In this document: piece after piece, positions 15,201 through 22,237 of the stretch
Numbering within the stretch: the first letter of the stretch is position 1
How the letters are laid out: each line of letters begins with the position of its first letter
Source: Candidatus Brockarchaeota archaeon
Lineage (GTDB): Archaea > Thermoproteota > EX4484-205 > DTQO01
Assembly: GCA_017601265.1 (NCBI GenBank)
Contig: JAFNJA010000004.1
Span: 1 to 27,926, forward strand
Direction of reading: 5' to 3'
DNA length: 27,926 nt
The notes under the pieces: generated by a model
What the model was told of the DNA's origin: nothing
What the model saw: the letters and a program-made list of their open reading frames with translations, nothing else
Database searches by the model: none
Position numbers and translations under genes: made by a program

Positions 15201-18200
15201 ATGGCAAAGTCGGAAGAACTAAAGAGCAAGTTGGAGGAAAAACTCAAAGAGCTGACGCGTTACCGTGGAGAGATGAGCTGGAGATTCTTCCAAGGCTACG
15301 TGAGGGACGCCCACTTGGCGGATTTCGACGATTCTTCTTGGGAGCCTGCGCGCTTGCCGATGGCGTTCGACGGCAGGAAGGGAGTCGTTTGGCTCAGGTG
15401 CGCGATAGAGGTTCCGGAGAGCGTGGCAGGCGTGGACGTCGCGGGTTCTAAGATTGAACTTTTCTCCCCGTCCGTCATGACCGTTGGAACCGAGGTGTTC
15501 GTTGACTCGAAGCTGGCCGCGAGGGAGAAGTATTGGCAAGACTTCAGGATCGCCATCCCCGTATCCGTTAAGGCGGTGCCCGGGGAAAGGCACGTCGTGG
15601 CGATACGGACCTTCCCGCTGGAAGGCAGGTTCGCGGTCCCGCCTTTGGAGGTCCGTTACAAGAAGGTAGAGAAGGCCGCGTTCGAAGTGGATTCTTTCCT
15701 GCGGGAGTTGGAATTCGCTTCGATCCTTCCCTCCGGAAAGGAGGCGGTCGGGAAAGCCGTCGGCAACTTCGACCTCCGGGCCTTTTCGGACATGCAGGCG
15801 TTGGAGGCCGAGTTGAAGAAAGCCAGGGAAACCTTGTCCGTCCTGTCGAAGGAGGCGAAGGAGTTCAAAGTCCACCTAATTGGCCACGCGCACATTGACA
15901 TGAATTGGCTTTGGCCGTGGGAAAACACGGTAGAGGTCATCGGGAGGGATTTCGAAACCGTCACGAAGCTGATGGAAAAGCACCCGGATCTCCGCTTCTC
16001 ACACAGCCAAGCCGTCACGTACAAGGTGGCGGAGGAAGAGTTCCCGCGCTTATTCGGGAAGATCAGGGAAAAAGTCAGGGCAGGCAGTTGGGACGTGACG
16101 GCCTCGATGTGGGTCGAGCCGGACCTCAACATGGTCGGCACCGAGGCGCTCGTCAGGCAGATTCTTTGCGCCAAGAGGTACGTGAAGGAGAAGTTCGGTT
16201 TAGAGCCGGCCGTTTGCTGGGAACCCGACACCTTCGGCCACGTTTGGACGCTCCCGCAGGTCTTGAGGAAGAGCGGATTGCTTTATTACTACTTCATGAG
16301 GTGCGGGAAAGGGGAGAGGATGTTCTGGTGGGAGGGGCCCGACGGCTCCAAGGTGCTCGCCTTCACGAGCGTTTACAACAACTTCGTGACGCCGGGAAAC
16401 GTCGTGGAAGTCGCGAAGGAACTGTACGAAAGGTACGGTATTAAGACGAGCATGTTCGTGTACGGGGTGGGGGACCACGGAGGCGGCCCGACGGAAGAGG
16501 ACATCGAATCGGCGCGCGAGATGATGAGAAAACCGACGCTGCCGGCGCTGGAATTCAGCACGACCCACAAGTTCTACGAAGAGGTTTCAAAAGAGGCGGG
16601 CGGCCTGCCGACGGTCAGGGACGAGCTGAACTTCACGTTCGACGGGTGTTACACCACGCACGCGGAGATAAAGAAGTACAACCGCTTGTGCGAAAGGACG
16701 CTGGTGGACGCCGAAAAGTTCTCTTGCATATCGGGCAGGTATCCGAGGGAGGGGTTCCTTGAAGCCTGGAGGAAGGCGCTTTTCAACCAGTTCCACGACA
16801 TACTCGACGGAAGCGGCATTCCTGAGTGCTACCACCATGCTGACGCGCTTGCGGAGGAAGCCCTCGGGTTCGCCAGGGCGAAGCTGAAGGACGCCTTGGG
16901 AAGTATCGCTTCCTCGATAAAGTTCAAGGGGGAGGGGGTTCCCATAGTCGTCTTCAACTCGCTTTCTTGGGAGAGGAAGGACGTCGCCAAGTTGCAGATC
17001 CCCAAGCACCTCGTCCCCAGGAGGCCCGTCTTGCTGGACGAGCAGGGAAGGGCGCACGAGGTGCAGATGGTCGGAGGCAGGGCGGTTTTCATAGCGGAAG
17101 TGCCCCCGTTGGGCTACCGGACGTACTACCTTGCCGAGGATGGGGCTCGGGGGAGCGGAAGAGGTGGCGGCGCGTCAGCGGCCGAAAATACTTTGGAAAA
17201 CGAGTTTCTGAAGGTAGAGTTGGATCCGCGTTCCGGAACCATAATCAGCCTCTTCGACAAGGTCGCCGGAAGGTTTGCGTTGAAGAGGGAACTGGATGAA
17301 TTCACCATGCCCGTTGCGAGCAACCTTTTCCAAGTGTTCTACGAAGCCCCACACGGCATGACGGCTTGGATAATAGGGGAGATAACCAGGATTGAGAACC
17401 TTATCTCTGGGGCAGGGACGAAGCTTCTCGAGAAGGGGCCGGTGATGGCGAGCATAAGGGTCGAACGCGAGTACTCGAGGTCGAAGATATCCCAGGATAT
17501 CACGATATACAGCGGCGTGAAGAGGGTGGATTTCGACACCCGGATCGAGTGGAAGGAATTCGCGAACGAGGAGGTGGACAGCCCGATGCTGAGGGTTTCG
17601 TTCGCGCCTTTGCTGAAGGAGCCCAGGGCTACTTTCGAAATACCCTTCGGGTACGTCGAGCGCGTTCCTGACGGCCGGGAGGTGCCCGCGCTGAGGTGGG
17701 TGGATGTTTCGGACGGGACCTATGGCTTCAGCCTCCTGAACGATTGCAAGCACGGGTTCAGCGTGGAGGGGAACAAGGTCAGGATGACGCTCGTGAGGAC
17801 GAGCTACGATCCGGACCCCAGGCCGGACCAGGGGCGGCACGAAATCCTTTATTCCATCTACCCCCACGAAAAGGATTGGAGGGGCGCGCTTACCTTCAGG
17901 AGGGGGTACGAGCTTAACCACCCCCTCGAAGCGGTTTTGGCGGACGCCTCGGCCTCTGGATTCATGCCCGAAAAGTTCAGCTTTTTGAGCGTCGACGCGG
18001 AAAACGTCGTCCTTTCCGCCTTGAAGAAAGCCGAGGATTCTGAAGAACTCGTCCTGAGGGCGTACGAAGCTGCCGGCAAGGGGGCGAAAGCGCGCGTCGA
18101 GGTTTCGTTGGGCATCCAACACGCCGAGGAAACGGACCTCATGGAAAGGGGGATCGGGGCGTTGAGGACCGACGGCCGCGCGATCGAGTTGGAGCTCGAG

Positions 18201-18263
18201 CCCTTCGAAATCAAGACCGTGAAATTGAGAACGGCCAAATCGGTTGAAACGTTTTTCGCTTGA
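15201..18263 (+). CDS. Alpha-mannosidase, glycoside hydrolase family 38
   Basis: Retaining exo-acting alpha-mannosidase of GH38, with a zinc-containing (beta/alpha)7 catalytic barrel. The product has 1020 residues, the usual size. After an N-terminal beta-sandwich-like region of about 220 residues, HAHIDMNWLWPW supplies the zinc ligands His231 and Asp233. CWEPDTFGH supplies the nucleophile Asp343, and GVGDHGGGPTEED and a later FNQFHDILDGSG are further conserved blocks. The rest forms the C-terminal beta-rich domains. No signal peptide or anchor is seen, so it acts in the cytoplasm on imported or endogenous mannosides. ROK kinase and PGI/PMI in the window could use the released mannose. Related GH38 enzymes can also act on mannosylglycerate, so the substrate is open. 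Confidence 0.95.
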   Translation: MAKSEELKSKLEEKLKELTRYRGEMSWRFFQGYVRDAHLADFDDSSWEPARLPMAFDGRKGVVWLRCAIEVPESVAGVDVAGSKIELFSPSVMTVGTEVFVDSKLAAREKYWQDFRIAIPVSVKAVPGERHVVAIRTFPLEGRFAVPPLEVRYKKVEKAAFEVDSFLRELEFASILPSGKEAVGKAVGNFDLRAFSDMQALEAELKKARETLSVLSKEAKEFKVHLIGHAHIDMNWLWPWENTVEVIGRDFETVTKLMEKHPDLRFSHSQAVTYKVAEEEFPRLFGKIREKVRAGSWDVTASMWVEPDLNMVGTEALVRQILCAKRYVKEKFGLEPAVCWEPDTFGHVWTLPQVLRKSGLLYYYFMRCGKGERMFWWEGPDGSKVLAFTSVYNNFVTPGNVVEVAKELYERYGIKTSMFVYGVGDHGGGPTEEDIESAREMMRKPTLPALEFSTTHKFYEEVSKEAGGLPTVRDELNFTFDGCYTTHAEIKKYNRLCERTLVDAEKFSCISGRYPREGFLEAWRKALFNQFHDILDGSGIPECYHHADALAEEALGFARAKLKDALGSIASSIKFKGEGVPIVVFNSLSWERKDVAKLQIPKHLVPRRPVLLDEQGRAHEVQMVGGRAVFIAEVPPLGYRTYYLAEDGARGSGRGGGASAAENTLENEFLKVELDPRSGTIISLFDKVAGRFALKRELDEFTMPVASNLFQVFYEAPHGMTAWIIGEITRIENLISGAGTKLLEKGPVMASIRVEREYSRSKISQDITIYSGVKRVDFDTRIEWKEFANEEVDSPMLRVSFAPLLKEPRATFEIPFGYVERVPDGREVPALRWVDVSDGTYGFSLLNDCKHGFSVEGNKVRMTLVRTSYDPDPRPDQGRHEILYSIYPHEKDWRGALTFRRGYELNHPLEAVLADASASGFMPEKFSFLSVDAENVVLSALKKAEDSEELVLRAYEAAGKGAKARVEVSLGIQHAEETDLMERGIGALRTDGRAIELELEPFEIKTVKLRTAKSVETFFA

Positions 18264-18296
18264 CCCCCAACGAGGCCAAGGATGGGAGGGGTTCGC

Positions 18297-19310
18297 TCAA
18301 GTTTTACGTTGCTTTTCGCGGCCCGTCTCGAACGCCATCTCGGCGATGTCGAAGCAATTCATCCATTCGGTTTCGAGCTCGCCCTCCACCATCTCCGCGG
18401 CTACGTCCAGCACCCTTAGGCCGGTCTTGAGGCCGTTCGACCAGAGGGATTGCCAGTGCGTGAGCCAAATCGGCCAACCTCCGGCTTGCACGACCCTCTT
18501 TGTCCTCGAAGCGATTTTCGCTGCCAAAGACTTCACGAATTCCCCGTCCGTGCGGGGGTTGTCGATTGTTTCCCAGCAGTAGTCGTCCACGGTCGAAGGT
18601 ATCGACACTAGGACGGGCCCTTCGTCGTAAGCCACCCAAGGTTTCGCGTCGTCCTTGCCTCCAAGCATGTGTAGGAAGTACCAGGAGAACCTCGAGCCGT
18701 AGACCCGCTCCATTGCTTCAACTATTGAAGCGACGTACTCCTTTTCGACCCTCAATCCGAAAACCCAGGGAGAAGTGACGCCCGTGCACCTCACGCCGGC
18801 GTCTTTCAATATGCGTAGGGACCTCTCCACGTAGGGCATCAAGGTCTCTCTGCTTTGGGACTGGGACCAGTCCGATTCGCCTTCGTCGAGGTAGTTCCCT
18901 GTTTTGAGGTCGAGGGTCAAGTTGTGCGTGATCCCCTCTGGGGAAAAATCGAATTTTCCGGAAAGCCTGGCTTTGGCCAAATCCATCCATTCTTTGGTCA
19001 GCTTCGCCCATTCCGACTCCGACCCAACGTCGATCCCGAGCCTTCTATGCGGCGGGGGAGTTACGCCCCTTGCAACGTCGCCGCAGCCCCCGGGGGAAGG
19101 GACGACGCTGAGCTTGCCTTTGATCCCTCGCCTTTCAACTACGTCGCAAAATTCCTCAAGGAATCCGTTCGGTATGAGGTCGGTCAGCCTCCTCCCGTCC
19201 TCGGTGAATGGCTTCTTGCGGTGCACGTCTTCAATGTGGAACCTGTAAACGTGCACCAGCGGGCAGCTGTCGTCAACAAGCAGGGCCAGGGGCCTTACAA
19301 GCTTGCCCAT
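18297..19310 (-). CDS. Polysaccharide deacetylase-like protein of unknown function
   Basis: A 337-residue soluble protein that I recognise only as resembling the NodB/DUF2334-type deacetylase barrel. ALLVDDSCP near residues 9-17 offers an early paired Asp, HIEDVH follows, and a later THNLTLDLKTG and ITSPWVFGL-like block (VTSPWVFGLRVEKEY) could line a metal or substrate site. This identification is tentative, and there is no decisive metal triad. ATG 19310 was chosen over a longer frame to 19430 because CTTTTTAATAGG (19339-19350 on the minus strand) is a good TATA box about 35 bases upstream. It is convergent with the GH38 gene, so a carbohydrate role is plausible from context only. Confidence 0.6.
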   Translation of the reverse strand: MGKLVRPLALLVDDSCPLVHVYRFHIEDVHRKKPFTEDGRRLTDLIPNGFLEEFCDVVERRGIKGKLSVVPSPGGCGDVARGVTPPPHRRLGIDVGSESEWAKLTKEWMDLAKARLSGKFDFSPEGITHNLTLDLKTGNYLDEGESDWSQSQSRETLMPYVERSLRILKDAGVRCTGVTSPWVFGLRVEKEYVASIVEAMERVYGSRFSWYFLHMLGGKDDAKPWVAYDEGPVLVSIPSTVDDYCWETIDNPRTDGEFVKSLAAKIASRTKRVVQAGGWPIWLTHWQSLWSNGLKTGLRVLDVAAEMVEGELETEWMNCFDIAEMAFETGREKQRKT

Positions 19311-19500
19311 CTTGGAACGCACCGGCTTCGCGAGGCGCCTATTAAAAAGCATCGATGGACTCGGACCGCCCAAAGCCCCGGCTCTCAAACCGAAACGCCG
19401 GGGACATTGTAGAAGAGCGCGACTCGGCATCTAGATATCGAAATTTGGGGCGGTGTCACGAGAAGCGCTTTGCATCGAATCCCAGTCGAACGAGCCACAA

Positions 19501-19510
19501 AACTTAAATG
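19501..19510 (+). promoter_or_regulatory. TATA-like box of the first TIM-barrel isomerase gene
   Basis: AACTTAAATG, preceded by purine-rich ACAAA, is centred about 41 bases before ATG 19546. A short GAGGAA lies 7-8 bases before the ATG and may serve as a ribosome-binding site. Confidence 0.5.
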
Positions 19511-19545
19511 ACTTCGGGGCGCTGGAAGGTGCAAGAGGAATATTA

Positions 19546-20307
19546 ATGGCAAGGATACCGATAGCGTTGCAACTTTATTCGGTCCGCGACGATTGCGCCC
19601 GCGACCTTCCGGGGACGCTCAAAGCCGTCGCTGAGATGGGTTACGAGGGAGTTGAGTTCGCCGGATACTACGGTAGGAGCGCCGGCGAGCTGAAGAGGAT
19701 GCTTGACGACCTTGGTCTCAAGGTGGCTGGAACCCACATCGGCCTCGATACATTGCTCGGCGGCGAGCTCAAGAAAACGGTCGAGTTCAACCGCGCGATC
19801 GGCAACAAATTCCTGATAGTTCCCGGATTCCCGGAGGAGAGGAGGAACTCGAAAGCAGCTTGGATAGCAACAGCCAAGCTCATGAGCGAGATAGCCCGGA
19901 AGGTCAAGCCCGAAGGGATGCGCGTAGGTTACCACAACCACGGCATCGAGTTTCAAAGGTTGGAGGGCCAATACCCTTGGGACATATTCTTCGGAACGGC
20001 CGATCCCGACGTGGTGATGCAGCTGGACACCGGGAACGCGATGCACGGGGGCGTCAGCGCGGACGAAGTTCTGGAGGTACTGAAGAGGTACCCAGGCCGT
20101 GCCGCGACGGTGCACCTGAAGGAGTTCTCGCGCACCAACGAGAACGCGCTGATAGGCGAAGGAGATTCGAAGTGGGGCGAGATCTTCCGCCTGTGCGAAA
20201 CTGTAGGCGGGACTGAGTGGTACATAGTGGAGCAGGAGAGTTACGCCTTCCCGCCCCTAGAGTGCGTCAAAAGGTGCATCCAGAACCTGAAGAGGATGGG
20301 CAAGTAG
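19546..20307 (+). CDS. Sugar phosphate isomerase/epimerase (xylose-isomerase-like TIM barrel), first copy
   Basis: Metal-dependent TIM-barrel protein of the AP-endonuclease-2 superfamily, which includes hexulose epimerases, inosose dehydratase (IolE) and hydroxypyruvate isomerase. The 253 residues show the expected metal-site motifs: GYHNHGIEF with the conserved His and Glu, QLDTGN with Asp, TVHLKEF with His and Glu, and YIVEQES with the final Glu. The first strand IALQLYSVRDD is typical of the family. ATG 19546 was chosen over the upstream frame at 19453, which runs through the TATA-like element. It is divergent from the deacetylase-like gene. The exact substrate cannot be assigned; oxidised sugar chemistry with the two Gfo/Idh enzymes is a reasonable guess. 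Confidence 0.9.
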   Translation: MARIPIALQLYSVRDDCARDLPGTLKAVAEMGYEGVEFAGYYGRSAGELKRMLDDLGLKVAGTHIGLDTLLGGELKKTVEFNRAIGNKFLIVPGFPEERRNSKAAWIATAKLMSEIARKVKPEGMRVGYHNHGIEFQRLEGQYPWDIFFGTADPDVVMQLDTGNAMHGGVSADEVLEVLKRYPGRAATVHLKEFSRTNENALIGEGDSKWGEIFRLCETVGGTEWYIVEQESYAFPPLECVKRCIQNLKRMGK

Positions 20308-20320
20308 GTCCTTCCTGACC

Positions 20321-20441
20321 GGGGGAGCGCAGCGCCGCTTTCCATTCTTGTTCCGGGAGGAAGGTACACGCTTCCGGGAACAACCTCGGATCGGGAAGGC
20401 TTGGCCTCTCGGCTCTTTCTAGACTTTCGCCGGCTCCCCCC
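20321..20441 (-). ncRNA. Candidate structured small RNA
   Basis: This 276-base spacer holds no convincing protein gene but strong base pairing. A perfect 8-base helix joins 20321-20328 (GGGGGAGC) to 20433-20440 (GCTCCCCC). Inside it, TTGTTCC (20348-20354) pairs with GGAACAA (20377-20383), continuing after an internal loop as GGAAG (20359-20363) with CTTCC (20371-20375). On the minus strand a TATA-like CTTTTAAG (20464-20471) lies about 27 bases before the outer helix, the distance expected for a transcription start. It does not match RNase P, SRP or tRNA landmarks that I could check by eye. Strand is inferred from the promoter. G+C-rich DNA gives chance pairing, so this is tentative. Confidence 0.3.
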
Positions 20442-20563
20442 TCCCCCACAAGTACCTTCATCGCTTAAAAGCGCGGAAGAACCTAACTTGCTCGAAGGAT
20501 CGCCTGGAGCGCCTTCACCCCGCCAATCCAAGAAGGAGGACCAAATCCGGGCGATCCTATTCT

Positions 20564-20577
20564 CGCCCTTTTGGGCG
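20564..20577 (-). terminator. Hairpin after the 137-residue hypothetical gene
   Basis: CGCCC-TTTT-GGGCG is a perfect stem-loop seven bases past the stop of the minus-strand gene ending at 20584. It could mark its 3' end. Confidence 0.35.
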
Positions 20578-20583
20578 CCGCGC

Positions 20584-20997
20584 CTAGATCACGGAACGCG
20601 CGTCGGGCTTTGGCTGAGGCTGCCCCTGAGGCATTATCGGGGGAAGCGGCGGCGGCAGCCCGAGCGACTTGCTAAGTATCACGAGCTCGCCGATTACGGA
20701 GTTCCCGATGGCCTGGACGACGAACGAAGGAAGCTGCTTCTTCTGCATCCCGATGCTGAGCGGCTCGAACTCCTCCTTTGCCCCCTCGATCGCGGCCCTT
20801 CCTTTGGCGGTGAATTGCCCGACCGAAGGTACGTATTGCACGGTTAGTATGAACGGGACCTCCGCCTGCGTCTCCGATCTCCGCTTCACGTCCAAGACGT
20901 TGACGTTCAACGAGATCTGAAGCTGCGGGGGCAAAGCCAGATCTTGGTCCCAGAGCCTCTCTCCCGAGATGCTCGTCAGGAACACCTTTACGTTCAA
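20584..20997 (-). CDS. Uncharacterised 137-residue protein
   Basis: I do not recognise this protein. It has no membrane segment or signal peptide. The first half (LPPQLQISLNVNVLDVKRRSETQAEVPF, given here only in part as residues 21-50) alternates polar and hydrophobic residues as in beta strands, and the fold may be SecB-like. A helix-like segment FVVQAIGNSVIGELVILSK follows, then a Pro/Gln-rich tail LPPPLPPIMPQGQPQPKP. The start is TTG at 20997 with a TATA-like GTTAAATC (minus strand, 21027-21033) about 34 bases upstream. It lies 39 bases behind the TIM-barrel gene on the same strand, but the promoter in between suggests separate expression. Codon use looks like its neighbours, so it is probably real. 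Confidence 0.6.
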   Translation of the reverse strand: MNVKVFLTSISGERLWDQDLALPPQLQISLNVNVLDVKRRSETQAEVPFILTVQYVPSVGQFTAKGRAAIEGAKEEFEPLSIGMQKKQLPSFVVQAIGNSVIGELVILSKSLGLPPPLPPIMPQGQPQPKPDARSVI

Positions 20998-21036
20998 TCC
21001 GACCGCCGAGCAGGTAGTGCCTTGGCGATTTAACCC

Positions 21037-21909
21037 TTAAAGGCTATGCTGCCCGGAAAGCCAAGCTTTCGCTGACACTCTGGCAATAAGCAACCTGTTG
21101 TCGCAGACCCTCATGTCCGAGTTGCTTCCAGGAATTTCGACGATCAAAGGCCCTTCGTAACGGATCTTCTCAAGGGCCCTCCTGAAGGCGGCCCAATCTA
21201 TGTTCCCCATCAAGGGCGGAAGATGTTGGTCTCCTGAGCCGTCGTTGTCATGAACGTGGGTAGCGATCAAAAAATCGCCAGCTTGCTCCGCCGCGACCGA
21301 GGGATCGATCGCGTTCACGTTAGCGTGCCCCGTGTCGAGGCAGATTCCGAGGCTGTCGGGATCGCCCTTAATTACCTCCAGAAGGTCTGGTATCTTGCAA
21401 CCGAAGATGCTCTCCAACCTGTTCTCTATTGCTATCTTCACGCCCAAGTCCTTTGCATGTTTTGACAACCTGCTGAATACCTCGATGTTCGATTCCTCCA
21501 TCCTTCTGGCAACGGAGATGGAATCGAGTTTAGGGTCCTGCTCTACTAGGACCGTGTGCATTACGAGAATGTCGACCCCGAGGAGGCTGGCGTAGTCCAG
21601 CCAACGCCTCGCCCTACCGATCGCCTTTTCCTTCATGTTTTCATCACCGCTCCCCAGTTCCTTGTCAAGGTCGCCAAAAGGGGCGTGCATCTGCACCATC
21701 CTGACGTTGAGGCTTGAGACCAATTCCTTCAACTCCCTGGCCTTTTCCCACATCTTGCCCTCTTTCTCAAACCCCGAGAGGTGCTCGAAGGAGTATTCCC
21801 CGTGAGTTATTCCGAAAGCAGCCAGCCTTTCCAGCGCCTTCTCTACCGGCACTAGCTCGTAAATCCACGTGTCGAATCCCAGCTCGTCCATGAGGCCCGC
21901 CTGGATCAT
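21037..21909 (-). CDS. Sugar phosphate isomerase/epimerase (TIM barrel), second copy
   Basis: Second xylose-isomerase-like TIM-barrel protein, about 290 residues. Metal-site motifs are present in order: VMHTVLVEQ, KIAIENRLES with the conserved Glu, ICLDTGHAN with Asp and His, THVHDNDGSGDQH with a His cluster, and LIVEIPGS with the last Glu. The HVHDNDG...DQHL block is characteristic of the subgroup that includes endonuclease IV-like and epimerase enzymes. The frame opens at GTG 21936, but a TATA-like TTAAC element at 21948-21957 is only 17 bases from it and 44 bases from ATG 21909, so I prefer the ATG. It is on the strand opposite to the ceramidase-like gene and separated from it by a 328-base spacer. 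Confidence 0.88.
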   Translation of the reverse strand: MIQAGLMDELGFDTWIYELVPVEKALERLAAFGITHGEYSFEHLSGFEKEGKMWEKARELKELVSSLNVRMVQMHAPFGDLDKELGSGDENMKEKAIGRARRWLDYASLLGVDILVMHTVLVEQDPKLDSISVARRMEESNIEVFSRLSKHAKDLGVKIAIENRLESIFGCKIPDLLEVIKGDPDSLGICLDTGHANVNAIDPSVAAEQAGDFLIATHVHDNDGSGDQHLPPLMGNIDWAAFRRALEKIRYEGPLIVEIPGSNSDMRVCDNRLLIARVSAKAWLSGQHSL

Positions 21910-22013
21910 CGATGGCAAGTCCAAGGCTGCCTCCACTCTGGGGGTAGTTAAGGGTAAGGGTATTGGCCCAAGGCCTGACGCGGCTGGCTCGCGTTATCCC
22001 GCATAGAGGTTGG

Positions 22014-22131
22014 AGCGCCTTTGGTTCCGGAGCCCGGGAACTTCTCGAAGCATCCTATAGGAACCGCATCGGGAAGCATGCCAGCACGCTGGAAACGATG
22101 CAACGCGTACCTTCGTTGGACAATAGGCGCT
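22014..22131 (+). ncRNA. Candidate structured RNA or structured leader
   Basis: The 328-base gap before the ceramidase-like gene contains a possible multi-branch fold. AGCGCCT (22014-22020) pairs perfectly with AGGCGCT (22125-22131). Within it GGTTCC (22023-22028) pairs with GGAACC (22060-22065), CCAG-CACG-CTGG occupies 22081-22092, and AACGA pairs with TCGTT further on. It is not a tRNA: no T-loop or anticodon arm of the right size is present. A 62-codon frame crosses it without a promoter and looks spurious. The strand is unknown and plus is a guess. The rest of the gap has the TATA boxes of the two flanking genes and one inverted repeat. Confidence 0.22.
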
Positions 22132-22160
22132 TGGCTAGACCGCGCTGTTAGCAATTGAAC

Positions 22161-22185
22161 GCCACCCGTCGCCCAAGCCGGTGGC
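22161..22185. promoter_or_regulatory. Inverted repeat abutting the ceramidase-like gene promoter
   Basis: GCCACC (22161-22166) and GGTGGC (22180-22185) are perfectly complementary around a 13-base centre. They end directly before the AAAAATCTTTTAACC promoter element (TATA centre about 22196). Such placement at the upstream edge of a TATA box fits a regulator-binding site or an RNA hairpin. Confidence 0.35.
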
Positions 22186-22190
22186 AAAAA

Positions 22191-22200
22191 TCTTTTAACC
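22191..22200 (+). promoter_or_regulatory. TATA-like box of the ceramidase-like gene
   Basis: TCTTTTAACC after an A-run. It is about 42 bases before ATG 22238 but only 15 before the alternative GTG 22211, so it supports the ATG start. Confidence 0.5.
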
Positions 22201-22237
22201 GCGCGACATCGTGGGCGAATTGAAGGGGAACCGTCGG

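Noticed and set aside
20267..20461. A 64-codon minus-strand ORF in the 20308-20583 spacer
   Set aside because: The TATA-like element is only about 8 bases from its ATG, and the sequence is Gly/Pro/Ser-rich without family features. It overlaps the epimerase 3' end.
21963..22151. A 62-codon plus-strand ORF before the ceramidase-like gene
   Set aside because: No promoter at the right distance, no start signal and an unusual Arg-rich composition. The DNA instead shows RNA-like pairing.
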